This document shows, in pieces, positions 37,056 to 46,615 of a DNA stretch of 64,000 nt. Numbering within the stretch: the stretch's first letter is position 1; every line of letters starts with the position of its first letter. The stretch lies in contig JAKVCR010000044.1 in NCBI GenBank assembly GCA_022448985.1, forward strand, positions 1-64,000. Reading direction: 5' to 3'. The position numbers and the translations under genes are program-made. Source of the DNA: Roseibacillus sp. (GTDB lineage Bacteria > Verrucomicrobiota > Verrucomicrobiia > Verrucomicrobiales > Akkermansiaceae). Below the pieces are notes generated by a model. That model was not told where the DNA came from and searched no databases. It was given only the letters and a program-made list of their open reading frames with translations.

Positions 37056-37946
37056 TTGGCTATTTCCATGCACGGCCTCCTGACCCTGCGAATCATAGTT
37101 CTGGCAACGGTGCTGCCGGCAATCCCGCTCAGCGCACAGGACGGCAAGACGCTCTTCACCCAGCACTGCGCAGCCTGCCACCTCCCCGACCGCCAGTTGG
37201 TGGGCCCCTCGCTGGTCGAGGTCTCGAAGCTCTACTCGGCCAAGATCGACGAGTTCCTTGCCTGGTGCAAAAAGCCGATCCAGAAGCGCAAGGGTGTGAT
37301 CCAGATGCCGCCCATGGGTCATGTCGGCGACCCCAACCTGAAATTGATCCACGCGCACATCCTGGAAGCGTCCAAAGGACTGAAGGAGATCAAGGTGCGC
37401 GGGCTCGATCCTTTCTACGCCTCGCCTTCCATGCGCAAGCGCCCACAGGTCCAGCGCCTCTTCATGCCGGAGGCCGGACCCGCTGCCATCGCGGTGGCCG
37501 TGAATGACGAGCTGCATTATTGCTGGGACGCGGGCGAGTGCCGCCTGCGCTACATCTGGAAGGGCGATTTCATCGACGGTTGGGCGGTCTGGAGAGGAAA
37601 CGGCAACGGCCTCGCCAAGATCCAAGGCGAGGTCCTCCTGCGGGAGGAAAAGAATCCGGTTCCCTATCTGGACCTGGTGGACTCCGCCCGGCCCCGGCCC
37701 AAGTTCCTCGGATACTCCCTCGTGGAGGGACTGCCCACCTTCCGCTGGCGAGCGGGGAAGATCGAAGTGACCGAGACCATCCGTCCCACCTCAGATGGCA
37801 AAGCCCTCACCCGCAGCTTCGCGGTAACGGGCGAGATCCCCTCCGCCCTCAAGTTCAAGTCCTCCGACAAGATGTCAGTCTCCACCGAATCCGCGGTCCT
37901 GGACGGAAACGGACGCCTTACCGTCACGCTGACCCCAAAACCATGA
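37056..37946 (+). CDS. Secreted c-type cytochrome with C-terminal PVC domain
   Basis: 296 aa, or 292 from the second ATG at 37068. The signal peptide ends at PLSAQ. One heme c site, CAACH near residue 36, sits in GKTLFTQHCAACHLPD, with a likely distal Met in VIQMPPMGH. The remaining 200 residues (FYCWDAGECRLRYIWKGDFI-like, GYSLVEGLPTFRWR) match the domain found in PVC cytochromes beside sugar dehydrogenases. Its stop overlaps the next gene's start in ATGA (37943-37946), so the two products are translationally coupled and probably form an electron-transfer pair in the periplasm. Confidence 0.87.
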   Translation: MAISMHGLLTLRIIVLATVLPAIPLSAQDGKTLFTQHCAACHLPDRQLVGPSLVEVSKLYSAKIDEFLAWCKKPIQKRKGVIQMPPMGHVGDPNLKLIHAHILEASKGLKEIKVRGLDPFYASPSMRKRPQVQRLFMPEAGPAAIAVAVNDELHYCWDAGECRLRYIWKGDFIDGWAVWRGNGNGLAKIQGEVLLREEKNPVPYLDLVDSARPRPKFLGYSLVEGLPTFRWRAGKIEVTETIRPTSDGKALTRSFAVTGEIPSALKFKSSDKMSVSTESAVLDGNGRLTVTLTPKP

Positions 37947-39442
37947 TGCGTCCCGTTTTCATCCTGGCCCTCGCCTCCTGCCTCGCCTCCGCCGATGTCT
38001 GGACGGACACCTTCCGCATCGACAAGGTCGCCATCCCAGCCGGAATCGACCCGCAGATTGGCGGCATTGATACAACCCCGTCCGGAAAACTCGCCATGTG
38101 CTTCCACCGGGGGGAGATCATGATCCATGACCCCGCAACCGGCTCCTGGAAGCGCTTTGCGGAAGGCCTCCACGAACCCCTCGGGCTGCTCGCGGAAAGC
38201 GAATCCAGCTTCCTGGTCATGCAGCGCCCCGAACTGACCCGGGTCGCAGACACCAACGGCGACGGGAAGGCTGACCTCTACGAAACCGTCTTCGATGGTT
38301 TCGGGATGACCGGAAATTACCATGAGTTCGCCTTTGGCCTCGCCCGTGACCGGGAAGGCTTTCTCTATCTCGCTCTCGGAACCGCTTCCAACGGAGCAGG
38401 CATTCGGCAGGAAATCCGCGGGCCCTGGAGCGAGATCGGACTGGCCCGTGAGCATATGCTGAATGGACCTGGCTGGGGAAGATCCAAGGGGCGGGCGGGC
38501 CGCATGTACTCCCGCGTACCCTACCGGGGATGGGTCCTGAAGGTTTCTCCCGACGGCAGCAAGTGGCAGCCCTTTGCCAGCGGATTCCGCTCCCCGGAAG
38601 GACTGGGCTTCGACAAGGATGGCCGCCTCTACGTCACCGACAACCAGGGTGACTGGCTCGGAACCAGCAAGGTCTTCCATGTCCGCGAAGGACAATTCCA
38701 CGGTCACCCGGCCTCCCTGGTCTGGAAGAAAGGCTGGGACCGCGAGCCTCTCAAGATCCCGGTGGCCGAGCTTGAGAAGATGCGCACGCCGGCCATGGGG
38801 CTACTGCCGCAGGGGGAACTGGCCAATTCCCCCACCGAGCCACGCATGATCCCCAAGGGCGTCTTCGGCCCCCTGGGTGAGCAGATGCTCATCGGCGAAA
38901 TGAATCATCCCACCCTGGTACGCTTCCTGCCCGATCCCGTGGGCGATATCTCCCAGGGCGCGGCCATTCCCTTCCTGCGCACGGGACCGCTCGGCCGGGG
39001 AAACCACCGCATGACTTTTACCCCCGATGGGTCCCTCTGGATCGCCAAGACCCATCTCTCCTGGGCCGGCGCTAATGGGCTTGTCAGGGTCCGCCTGAAG
39101 GAGGACGCCGGGGAATTCCTTGCCATTGACCGCGTGAAACTACTCGACCGGGGCTTCGCCCTCGGCTTCACCCAGCCTGTCGAGGCCGCCAGCCTGGGGA
39201 AAATCAAAGTCCGCCGCCATACCTATAAGTATCATCAGGGCTATGGATCCCCAAAGGTGGACGACAGGGAAATTCCCTGCACCGTCACCGAGGTTTCAAC
39301 GACCACCCGCACCTGCGTGGTGAAGGTCGGCGAATTGAACGAAGGCTACCTGTATACGATCAGCCTGCCGGGTGTCACCTCCACCCAAGGTAAACCGCTC
39401 CTGGGGGACAGGGTCTATTATACGCTGCAAAAGAAACGGTAA
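37943..39442 (+). CDS. Secreted beta-propeller dehydrogenase-like protein
   Basis: 499 aa starting MMRPVFILALASCLASADV with a clear signal peptide. The repeats (GIDTTPSGKLAMCFHRGEIM, LTRVADTNGDGKADLYETV, AFGLARDREGFLYLALG, PEGLGFDKDGRLYVTDNQGDW) are those of the PVC 'membrane-bound dehydrogenase' or DUF7133-like propellers, related to PQQ sugar dehydrogenases. The C-terminal 100 residues (VRRHTYKYHQGYGSPKVDDREI) are a beta-rich region usual in this family. Coupled by a 4-bp overlap to the upstream cytochrome, its likely electron acceptor. Substrate unknown. Confidence 0.83.
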   Translation: MMRPVFILALASCLASADVWTDTFRIDKVAIPAGIDPQIGGIDTTPSGKLAMCFHRGEIMIHDPATGSWKRFAEGLHEPLGLLAESESSFLVMQRPELTRVADTNGDGKADLYETVFDGFGMTGNYHEFAFGLARDREGFLYLALGTASNGAGIRQEIRGPWSEIGLAREHMLNGPGWGRSKGRAGRMYSRVPYRGWVLKVSPDGSKWQPFASGFRSPEGLGFDKDGRLYVTDNQGDWLGTSKVFHVREGQFHGHPASLVWKKGWDREPLKIPVAELEKMRTPAMGLLPQGELANSPTEPRMIPKGVFGPLGEQMLIGEMNHPTLVRFLPDPVGDISQGAAIPFLRTGPLGRGNHRMTFTPDGSLWIAKTHLSWAGANGLVRVRLKEDAGEFLAIDRVKLLDRGFALGFTQPVEAASLGKIKVRRHTYKYHQGYGSPKVDDREIPCTVTEVSTTTRTCVVKVGELNEGYLYTISLPGVTSTQGKPLLGDRVYYTLQKKR

Positions 39443-39446
39443 CGCT

Positions 39447-39480
39447 CCGTTCCTGAACGGCACACGGAACGTGTCTTTCG
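39447..39480 (+). terminator. Possible weak terminator after the propeller gene
   Basis: CGTTCC (39448-39453) pairs with GGAACG (39466-39471) around a 12-base loop, followed by TGTCTTTCGC. An alternative CCGTTC/GAACGG pairing in the same place has too small a loop. The T-run is poor. Confidence 0.3.
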
Positions 39481-39551
39481 CATTCCCCCCAGTCCGCAAT
39501 GCCGTTCCATGAGCCATCAGATAAGTGCTGGAATTTCCGCACTTCCCGGGA

Positions 39552-39557
39552 TAGAAT
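39552..39557 (+). promoter_or_regulatory. Candidate -10 box before the papain-like lipoprotein gene
   Basis: TAGAAT matches the -10 consensus at five of six positions and ends six bases before the GTG at 39564. If it is used, the mRNA is leaderless. No good -35 is visible. Confidence 0.35.
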
Positions 39558-39563
39558 TTCCGG

Positions 39564-40337
39564 GTGCGGAAGATCCTCGTCCGGTTCACCCTCGCCCTTC
39601 TGCTCGTCAGTGCCTGTTGCGCTGGCTGGGTTTACCGTACCCAGATCGTCAGCCTCGTGGAGGGCCTCATCGGTTCGTCCACCGCATCCGGCCCGACTCC
39701 CGACCCTAAGACCTATTCTGTTCTCTCAGGGGACCTCGAAGAACATCGCAAACGCCTGGGCCGGAACTACCTCCGAACCACCAACAAAACTGAGCGCACG
39801 GAAATCCTGGCGCAGGCCCGCGAGCTACTCGAATTGAGCCTTCCCCGCCTGATGCGCTGCTGGCTGGGCACACCCTGGGACTTCAATGGCACCGCCCACG
39901 AACCAGGGGCCGGCAAAGTGGCCTGTGGATACTTCGTCTCCTCCGTCCTTCAGGACGCGGGTTTTCGTGTTGAGTGGGCCCCTCTCGCCCAGCAGGCGTC
40001 ACAAAACATCCTGGGCACCTTTCTTCCCCCCGAGGACATGAGAATCCGGGTCGGCACTGACTACGAGCAGTTTCTCTCCGAAGTCGTATCCCGCGGGAAC
40101 GGAGTCTATATCGTGGGTCTCGACAGCCACGTCGCCTTCCTCGTGGTCACCGACGGAGGTGAGATCCGCTTCATCCATTCCTCCGGAGCGAGCCCTTACT
40201 GCGTGGTCGAGGAATCCCGCGAGGACGCCCGCGTCCTGCGCAGTTCCAACTACCGCGTGACCGGCAACCTCACTGCCAGCAAGGAGGTGATCCGCGACTG
40301 GCTTCTTGGGACCAAGTTCAAGACCCGGAAACTCTGA
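39564..40337 (+). CDS. Papain-like (NlpC/CHAP-type) putative lipoprotein
   Basis: 257 aa from a GTG start. The N-terminal hydrophobic segment ends in LLLVSAC, a plausible lipobox with Cys18, so the protein may be lipidated. A helical region leads to the core: GTPWDFNGTA, then KVACGYFVSSVL (candidate catalytic Cys121) and DSHVAFLVV (candidate His189), the Cys-His order of NlpC/P60-like hydrolases. It could cleave peptidoglycan stem peptides, but the match is to the general fold, not a defined subfamily. Convergent with recO. Confidence 0.65.
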   Translation: MRKILVRFTLALLLVSACCAGWVYRTQIVSLVEGLIGSSTASGPTPDPKTYSVLSGDLEEHRKRLGRNYLRTTNKTERTEILAQARELLELSLPRLMRCWLGTPWDFNGTAHEPGAGKVACGYFVSSVLQDAGFRVEWAPLAQQASQNILGTFLPPEDMRIRVGTDYEQFLSEVVSRGNGVYIVGLDSHVAFLVVTDGGEIRFIHSSGASPYCVVEESREDARVLRSSNYRVTGNLTASKEVIRDWLLGTKFKTRKL

Positions 40338-40367
40338 TCCGAACGGCATGTTCCCCACGAGGGATGC

Positions 40368-40919
40368 TCATTCAGCCGATCCGGGATCTTTCCCGAGCAG
40401 GGCCAGGCAGTCCGACCGCGCCCCCGGCAATCCTCCGAAGGCCCTCTCCAGGGCTGCTCCCGCATTCAACCCTTCGTTCCCTACTCCCAGCAGTTCCGCC
40501 AGCTGCCGCTCGTAGTGGAGAAGCGTCCGACGGTCCGCGGGCGTATTCACGAGATAGGAGAGGGCACGCCGCAACAAGTCGAAGAGCTCCGGAACAGGGT
40601 GCTCACGCTCTACGACCTTTTCCAGGAGCTGCCCGAAGTAGGCTGCCAGCATGGTGTCGGCATAGCTCCGACGCAACTCGGTGCGGAACTCCACAACCGC
40701 CACCTCCTTCAGGATGTGCAATTCGCTCTTCCGGCTGGGTAGCCACACCAGGTCCGCTTCCACAAACAGGTCGAGCTTGCCTGCAAAGGGGCTCTTTGCC
40801 CGCCGGGCTCCCTTCGCCACCGTCTTCAACAGGCCCGCCTCCTCGGTACACCAGTGCACGATCAGGCTGGTGTCGCCCAGCCTGGTGAGCCGGATTACGA
40901 TCCCACGCGCCTTGTCCAT
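40368..40919 (-). CDS. recO: DNA repair protein RecO, short form
   Basis: Helps load RecA on SSB-coated single-stranded DNA with RecR. 183 aa from the ATG at 40919. The N-terminal OB fold is clear: ARGIVIRLTRLGDTSLIVHWCTEEAG-like text and TVAKGARRAKSPFAGKL, followed by EFRTELRRSYADTMLAAYF and PELFDLLRRAL. It is about 55 residues shorter than the Escherichia protein and has no C-terminal Cys cluster, so the zinc site is missing. The sequence near the end reads normally, so this may be a lineage feature. Divergent from nupC. Confidence 0.85.
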   Translation of the reverse strand: MDKARGIVIRLTRLGDTSLIVHWCTEEAGLLKTVAKGARRAKSPFAGKLDLFVEADLVWLPSRKSELHILKEVAVVEFRTELRRSYADTMLAAYFGQLLEKVVEREHPVPELFDLLRRALSYLVNTPADRRTLLHYERQLAELLGVGNEGLNAGAALERAFGGLPGARSDCLALLGKDPGSAE

Positions 40920-41140
40920 CACCCAAGTGCTAAATGACCCCGGGACCGGAGCACCATAACCCGGCCAGCAGGGTGGCTCCATCCTGCATCCGTGCCAAAC
41001 CCTGTCCCCTTGCACATCTCATTGCCCAACCTCCCGGGACTACCTCTCCCTGTCAAGACCGCGCTGGAAGGGGAAGATTACGCAACGGTTTCGATGGCCC
41101 CCGCCCACCATCTCTGCTAGGGCATCGTTCTTCCGCTACG

Positions 41141-42361
41141 ATGTCTGCGCTTGTCTCTCTGCTTGGAATGGCCGTTCTCCTGGGCATCGCATTGCTTGCT
41201 TCCTCCAATCGGCGGGCCATTCGCTTTCGTACCGTCCTCGGCGCCTTCCTCGTCCAGGTGGGGCTCGGCGCCTTCGTCCTCTTTACTCCCTGGGGCCAGA
41301 TGGTCCTGGGTGCCCTCTCGAAGCTCGTCCGGGCCATCATCGCGAGCGGAGACAAAGGCATCGCCTTCCTCTTCGGCTCACTCGCCGAGCAGGAATCGAT
41401 GGGTTTCATCTTCGTGGTCAAGGTTCTCCCCGTCATCATCTTCTTCGCCTCCCTGATCGCGGTGCTCTACCACCTCAGGGTCATGCCGCTCATCATCCGG
41501 ACCCTTGGCGGAGCCCTCCGTAAGGCCCTCGGGACCAGCCGGGCGGAATCCCTTTCCGCCACCGCCAACATTTTCGTAGGACAGACCGAGGCCCCGCTCG
41601 TGGTGCGGCCCTACATCCCCCGGATGACTCAGTCCGAACTCTTCGCCATCATGGTGGGTGGACTGGCTTCCATTGCCGGGTCCGTCCTGGCCGCCTATGC
41701 TGGCATGGGAGTGAAACTCGAATATCTCCTCGCCGCTTCCTTCATGGCTGCGCCAGGCGGCTTGCTTTTTGCAAAGATCCTTCTCCCCGAGACCGAGATA
41801 CCCGAAGAAAATCTGCCCGAGGACGATGAGGAGGACAAACCCGTCAATGTTCTCGATGCCGCCGCCCAGGGAGCCTCCGCGGGCCTGAAACTTGCCCTCA
41901 ATGTAGGGGCCATGCTGCTCGCCTTCATTGCGCTGATCGCACTTCTCAATCTCGGCCTGGGAACTGTGGGTGGGTGGTTTGGACATTCCGATCTCACCCT
42001 CGAGCAGATTCTGGGCGCTATCTTTGCCCCTCTCGCCTGGATTCTTGGCGTTCCCTGGGATGAGGCCAGCCGGGCCGGGAGCTTCATCGGCCAGAAGATC
42101 GTCCTCAATGAATTCGTCGCCTACACGGCCCTCCTCAATGACGGATCCCTCTCCCAACTCTCCGAGGGCATCGTCACCTTCGCGCTCTGTGGCTTCGCGA
42201 ATCTTTCCTCCATCGCCATCCTGCTCGGCGGACTGGGTGGGATGGCCCCCTCCCGACGCAAGGACATCGCCCGGCTGGGACTGAAGGCTGTCTTTGCCGC
42301 CTCCCTCGCTAACTTCATGAGCGCCGCCATCGCAGGGCTCTTTCTTGCCCTGAGCCTGTAA
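41141..42361 (+). CDS. nupC: Concentrative nucleoside transporter
   Basis: Inner-membrane nucleoside symporter of the NupC/CNT family, 406 aa from the ATG at 41141. The protein is very hydrophobic. Family segments are [22 protein letters not shown]-like text, [41 protein letters not shown] (the conserved G-Q-T-E-A-P-L substrate motif), [22 protein letters not shown] and [11 protein letters not shown]. It heads a run of five same-strand genes for nucleoside uptake and breakdown; the gap to the next gene is 14 bp. Confidence 0.95.
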   Translation: MSALVSLLGMAVLLGIALLASSNRRAIRFRTVLGAFLVQVGLGAFVLFTPWGQMVLGALSKLVRAIIASGDKGIAFLFGSLAEQESMGFIFVVKVLPVIIFFASLIAVLYHLRVMPLIIRTLGGALRKALGTSRAESLSATANIFVGQTEAPLVVRPYIPRMTQSELFAIMVGGLASIAGSVLAAYAGMGVKLEYLLAASFMAAPGGLLFAKILLPETEIPEENLPEDDEEDKPVNVLDAAAQGASAGLKLALNVGAMLLAFIALIALLNLGLGTVGGWFGHSDLTLEQILGAIFAPLAWILGVPWDEASRAGSFIGQKIVLNEFVAYTALLNDGSLSQLSEGIVTFALCGFANLSSIAILLGGLGGMAPSRRKDIARLGLKAVFAASLANFMSAAIAGLFLALSL

Positions 42362-42375
42362 GCAGCACCAAGCCC

Positions 42376-42576
42376 ATGCCCGAGCCCAAGTCATCTTCCA
42401 GAAAACCAATGATCGAGATCCTCATCGCCCTCGCCGTCGGCATGGTCGTCGGCATCCTCTTCAGCGCCTGCAAGCTCCCCCTTCCCGCACCACCTGCCAT
42501 TGCCGGGGTAGTCGGTATCGTGGGAATCTACCTCGGGGCCCAGGCCTGGCCGCTGATCGCAAAACTGTTTTCCTGA
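42376..42576 (+). CDS. XapX-domain small membrane protein (DUF1427)
   Basis: 66 aa. Two hydrophobic helices flank the family motif [22 protein letters not shown] (residues 34-55, the strongest match). A shorter version may start at the internal MIEIL. XapX-type proteins sit beside xanthosine or nucleoside genes, and this one is between nupC and deoA, so a helper role in nucleoside transport is a reasonable guess. The mechanism is unknown. Confidence 0.85.
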   Translation: MPEPKSSSRKPMIEILIALAVGMVVGILFSACKLPLPAPPAIAGVVGIVGIYLGAQAWPLIAKLFS

Positions 42577-42604
42577 GGAGCTGGCCGCGCCGGGACCTGC
42601 CGTG

Positions 42605-43936
42605 ATGAACTACCTTCCCCAGGAAATCATTCGCCGTAAGCGGGATGGCCATTCCCTCAGCCGGGAGGAGATCGATTTCTTCGTGGAGGGACTGACCAGT
42701 TCCACAATCAGCGAGGGTCAGACCGCAGCCCTCGCCATGGCCATCTACTTCCAGGGTCTCAGCCGGGAGGAGTGCGTGGCTCTCACCCTCGCCATGCGTG
42801 ATTCGGGAGAGGTCATGGAATGGCTGGGCGAGAATCTCGACGGCCCCGTCATCGACAAGCATTCCACCGGTGGGGTGGGAGACCTCGTCTCCCTCGTGCT
42901 CGGACCTCTCCTCTCTGCCTGCGGGGCATACGTCCCCATGATTTCCGGCCGGGGGCTGGGCCATACCGGCGGCACCCTCGATAAACTGGAGGCGATCCCG
43001 GGATACAACACCGCTCCCGGTAACTCCCTCTTCCGTAAAACCGTGCGCACCGCCGGGGTGGCCATCATCGGCCAGACCGGCCTGCTCGCGCCAGCCGATG
43101 GGCGGCTCTATGCCATCCGTGACGTCACCGCCACCGTGGAGTCCATCGGCCTCATCACGGCTTCCATCCTCTCCAAAAAACTCGCGGCTGGCCTCGATGC
43201 TCTTGTGATGGACGTCAAGGTGGGCAACGGGGCATTCATGCCCACCACGGAGGCATCGCGGGAACTGGCCCGGAGCATCGCGGAGGTTGCCACTGGAGCT
43301 GGCACGCCTACCACCGCCCTGCTCACCGACATGAACCAGTGCCTCGCCAACAGCGCAGGCAACGCGATCGAGGTGCGGGAAGCGATCGAGTTTCTCACCA
43401 CCAGCATACGCAACGACCGGCTCGAAACTGTCGTCCTCGCGCTCGGTGCGGAAGTTCTCCAGACCAGTGGCCTGTCGACCTCCGAGAACGAGGCCTTTAG
43501 TGCCCTGCGCCAAGCCCTTGACTCAGGCCAGGCAGCCGAACAGTTCGCCCGAATGGTCTGCGCGCTGGGAGGACCCGGGGATCTCCTTGAACATCCAGAA
43601 TCCCACCTCCCCCTGGGTCCAGTCGTACTGGAAGCTAGGCCCACACAAGGCGGCACCGTAACCGCAGTAGACACCCGCGAACTGGGCCTGGTTATTGTCC
43701 GCCTTGGCGGCGGACGAACCGATCCCGGACAGGCAATCGACCATCGGGTGGGACTGGGCGAGGTAGCTTCCCTCGGTGAGGAAGTGGGAAGCGAACGACC
43801 CCTCGCGGTCATTCATGCCGCCTCGGAGGAAGCCGCCCAGCGGGCAGCTCGCGAAGTATGTGCCGCTTTCACGGTGGCGGACGGAACACCAGTGGAGGCA
43901 GTTCCGGTCATTCACGAACGAGTCGCGACCGGATGA
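42605..43936 (+). CDS. deoA: Thymidine / pyrimidine-nucleoside phosphorylase
   Basis: Phosphorolysis of thymidine or pyrimidine nucleosides to base and (deoxy)ribose-1-phosphate. 443 aa from the ATG at 42605 (a GTG lies just before). [20 protein letters not shown] is the nucleoside phosphorylase family III signature. [19 protein letters not shown], the [21 protein letters not shown] strip (longer; residues 177-197), and [11 protein letters not shown] follow. The C-terminal domain is complete. Its stop overlaps the start of deoB (ATGA, 43933-43936). Confidence 0.95.
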   Translation: MNYLPQEIIRRKRDGHSLSREEIDFFVEGLTSSTISEGQTAALAMAIYFQGLSREECVALTLAMRDSGEVMEWLGENLDGPVIDKHSTGGVGDLVSLVLGPLLSACGAYVPMISGRGLGHTGGTLDKLEAIPGYNTAPGNSLFRKTVRTAGVAIIGQTGLLAPADGRLYAIRDVTATVESIGLITASILSKKLAAGLDALVMDVKVGNGAFMPTTEASRELARSIAEVATGAGTPTTALLTDMNQCLANSAGNAIEVREAIEFLTTSIRNDRLETVVLALGAEVLQTSGLSTSENEAFSALRQALDSGQAAEQFARMVCALGGPGDLLEHPESHLPLGPVVLEARPTQGGTVTAVDTRELGLVIVRLGGGRTDPGQAIDHRVGLGEVASLGEEVGSERPLAVIHAASEEAAQRAAREVCAAFTVADGTPVEAVPVIHERVATG

Positions 43937-45156
43937 AAAGAGTCTGCCTCCTCGTCATGGATTCCTTCGGCATCGGGAGCGCTCCCGATGCAGCCTCCTT
44001 CGGAGGGGACGGCTTCTCTGACGAGGGCGCCAACACCCTCGGCCATATCGCTGGAACCCTTGCCCTTGCCGGCACGCCCCTGCAGCTTCCTAATCTCGCC
44101 CGGCTGGGACTGGTGCACGCGTTCCGGGCCAGGAACGGTAACCCGCCCGCCGGCATGCTCCCTCCGGACCAGGTCGACGGCTCCTGGGCTTTCGCCCGGG
44201 AAATCAGTCCGGGCAAGGATACCACTAGCGGACACTGGGAAATTGCCGCCGTCCCCGTTCCCTTCGACTGGTCCTACTTCCCGAAGGAAATCCCATGCTT
44301 TCCCCCGGACCTGCTAGCCGGGATCGAGGATCGCAGCGGGGTGGAGGGCTCCCTCGGCAACTGCCATGCCTCGGGCACCGAGATCATCGCCCGACTGGGT
44401 GAGGAGCACCTCACGACTGGCAAGCCCATCTACTACACCTCCGCTGACAGCGTTTTCCAGGTTGCTGCTCACGAGGAACACTTCGGGCTCGCCCGGCTAC
44501 TGGAGCTATGCCGCTGCACCCGTAGTCTGCTCGACGAAAGTGACCTCATGATCGGAAGGGTCATCGCCCGGCCCTTCCTCGGGTCCGGTCCCGGAAATTT
44601 CAAACGGACCGGCAACCGCCACGATTTTGCAGTTCCTCCCCCCACGCCCACCGTTCTCCAGAAGCTCTGCGAGGCAGGCGGATCGGTCCTCGGGGTGGGT
44701 AAAATCGGCGACATCTACGCCCACACCGGCATAAGCGAGGAAATCCGGACCAGTGGTCACGCCGCGCTCTGGCAGGAAACCCTGTCCGCCGTCCAGCGGG
44801 CGGGCGACCGCTCCCTCGTAATGACCAACTTCGTCGATTTTGATACCCTCCATGGCCACCGGCGCGATGTTCTGGGCTACGGCCAAGCCCTGCAGGAATT
44901 CGATGCCGCCCTTCCCGCCCTCCTCGCGACTCTTGAACCGGACGATCTCCTCATCATCACGGCGGATCACGGAAACGACCCCACCTGGCCCGGGACCGAC
45001 CACACCCGCGAGGATGTCCCCATCCTCCTCTACGGCAAAGCGTTCCCCGCCGGGAACTATCTCGGGGCAAGGGAAACCTTTGCAGACATCGGTCAGACCA
45101 TCGCAGACTATTTTTCGTTGCCCGCCATGGAGAAAGGAACTTCCCTCCTGGGCTAG
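43933..45156 (+). CDS. deoB: Phosphopentomutase
   Basis: Interconverts (deoxy)ribose-1- and 5-phosphate; alkaline-phosphatase superfamily with two metals, 407 aa. The start ATG overlaps the deoA stop. [17 protein letters not shown] carries the first metal Asp; GANTLGHIA and [11 protein letters not shown] include the phosphorylated Thr. [28 protein letters not shown], and [20 protein letters not shown] complete the metal site. Product feeds the pentose phosphate or deoxyribose pathway. Confidence 0.96.
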   Translation: MKRVCLLVMDSFGIGSAPDAASFGGDGFSDEGANTLGHIAGTLALAGTPLQLPNLARLGLVHAFRARNGNPPAGMLPPDQVDGSWAFAREISPGKDTTSGHWEIAAVPVPFDWSYFPKEIPCFPPDLLAGIEDRSGVEGSLGNCHASGTEIIARLGEEHLTTGKPIYYTSADSVFQVAAHEEHFGLARLLELCRCTRSLLDESDLMIGRVIARPFLGSGPGNFKRTGNRHDFAVPPPTPTVLQKLCEAGGSVLGVGKIGDIYAHTGISEEIRTSGHAALWQETLSAVQRAGDRSLVMTNFVDFDTLHGHRRDVLGYGQALQEFDAALPALLATLEPDDLLIITADHGNDPTWPGTDHTREDVPILLYGKAFPAGNYLGARETFADIGQTIADYFSLPAMEKGTSLLG

Positions 45157-45190
45157 GCCCATCCTCCCCAAGCATCCACCACTTTCAACC

Positions 45191-45901
45191 ATGCCCACGC
45201 CCACCCCTCACATTGAAGCCGTTCCCGGCGACTTTGCCGAGACTGTCCTCATGCCCGGCGACCCCCTGCGCGCCCGCCACATTGCGGAAAACTTCCTGGA
45301 AGGCGTCCGTCAGGTCAACGGCGTGCGAGGCATGCTGGCCTTCACCGGCAACTACCGGGGAACCGCGATCTCAGTCATGGGGAGCGGGATGGGCATTCCC
45401 TCCATCTCCATCTACGCCAAGGAACTGTGGACCGAGTACGGAGTGGAGAACATCATCCGGGTGGGGAGCTGCGGCACTTCGCATCATGAGGTCAAGCTGC
45501 GGGACATCCTGATCGGGACAGGAGCGTGTACGGACTCCAAGGTCAACCGCAGCCGCTTCCGGGACCACGACTTTGCCGCCATCGCGGATTTTGGCCTCAT
45601 CCGGCGGGCGGTGGCGGCCGCCGAGCAACTCAAGATCCCGATTCGAACGGGAAACCTCTTCTCGGCCGACCTCTTTTACTCCCCGGACCCCGGCATGTTC
45701 GACATCATGGAGAGAATGGGCGTGCTGGGCATTGAGATGGAAGCGGCGGGGCTTTACGGCTGTGCCGCCGAGTGCGGGAAGCGGGCCCTCACCATCTGCA
45801 CGGTCTCCGACCATATCCGGACCGGCGAGGCCACCACCTCCGAGGAGCGGCAAACAAGCTTCAACGACATGGTCCGGGTCGCCTTGGAATCGCAGGTGTA
45901 G
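45191..45901 (+). CDS. deoD: Purine-nucleoside phosphorylase, DeoD type
   Basis: Cleaves purine nucleosides with phosphate; family I hexameric type, 236 aa. The start is the ATG at 45191 ([20 protein letters not shown]). [40 protein letters not shown] (phosphate site) and [12 protein letters not shown] (ribose-binding Glu and Met), then the catalytic Asp in TVSDHI, are all present. It is the last gene of the nucleoside operon, 34 bp after deoB. Confidence 0.96.
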   Translation: MPTPTPHIEAVPGDFAETVLMPGDPLRARHIAENFLEGVRQVNGVRGMLAFTGNYRGTAISVMGSGMGIPSISIYAKELWTEYGVENIIRVGSCGTSHHEVKLRDILIGTGACTDSKVNRSRFRDHDFAAIADFGLIRRAVAAAEQLKIPIRTGNLFSADLFYSPDPGMFDIMERMGVLGIEMEAAGLYGCAAECGKRALTICTVSDHIRTGEATTSEERQTSFNDMVRVALESQV

Positions 45902-46042
45902 AGCCATCCAGGCCCCCTCCCGTCCTTGTTGGTTTCAACTCTTCAAATGGTGTTCCGTGGTTTTATTACACCCGGGGCACCAAGGCCTGCCCCTGCGGCG
46001 GGGTAGCGACTTGAAGGAAGCAACCGACATGGTTGTGCCCAA

Positions 46043-46501
46043 TTAAAGCACCCCGGCCAACTTCTTCACCCGCTGGAGCAGAACCTTCCCCCGACGGTCT
46101 CCCTCCGAGGTCATCACAAACGCCCCTCCTTCACTGACCTTCAGGACGCAATGGACGCGGTGGGTGCCAAACTCAACCTCGTTCAAGGCCACCTCGGCCC
46201 GGAGGGAAACCCCGGGGCCAAACCACTCCCCGAACCGCTCCTGCCCGATCGCATCTCCCCTCCGCAGGAATGCGAACCTGCCCCCCTCTCCACTTCCTGG
46301 CAGGGGCTGAAAGCCATCGGCCTGGAAAACGGTCATGATCGCTTTCTCGATATTGTAGCGGGGAGCGAACTCAATCTTACGGGAGAGCCCGCTGCCGGGT
46401 GCCGATCCGATTGCTCCCCCAGTCGATCCACAAGCCGCAAGGAACAGGAGGAAGGCCGGGACAAGACAGGAAAACAGGAGGCGCCGGACGGGGACATTCA
46501 T
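46043..46501 (-). CDS. Small lipoprotein of unknown function
   Basis: 152 aa. The N-terminus MNVPVRRLLFSCLVPAFLLF leads to a clear lipobox LAAC with Cys24, then a Gly/Ser-rich linker. The rest is a small alpha/beta domain (YNIEKAIMTVFQADGFQPL, EWFGPGVSLRAEVALNEVEF). No family is recognised. It is divergent from prfB, with a strong inverted repeat in the gap, and convergent with deoD. Confidence 0.75.
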   Translation of the reverse strand: MNVPVRRLLFSCLVPAFLLFLAACGSTGGAIGSAPGSGLSRKIEFAPRYNIEKAIMTVFQADGFQPLPGSGEGGRFAFLRRGDAIGQERFGEWFGPGVSLRAEVALNEVEFGTHRVHCVLKVSEGGAFVMTSEGDRRGKVLLQRVKKLAGVL

Positions 46502-46540
46502 GGCCGGAAGTGTGCCCCACCTGTGCCCGGAAGCAAGCAG

Positions 46541-46567
46541 CCCGGGAGGCCGTTGGGGCCTCCCGGG
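46541..46567. repeat. 11-bp perfect hairpin between lipoprotein gene and prfB
   Basis: CCCGGGAGGCC (46541-46551), loop GTTGG, then GGCCTCCCGGG (46557-46567). There is no T-run on either side. It is centred about 50 bp from each of the two divergent start codons, so it may be an operator or a leader structure rather than a terminator. Confidence 0.6.
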
Positions 46568-46615
46568 CCCAAGAGCGCCTTGACTCAGGCCGTGACGTGT
46601 CCTACCTCCGCCCTC

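Noticed and set aside
37664-38707. 347-aa minus-strand frame over the cytochrome/propeller genes
   Set aside because: Antisense shadow spanning two real genes, with no recognisable domain.
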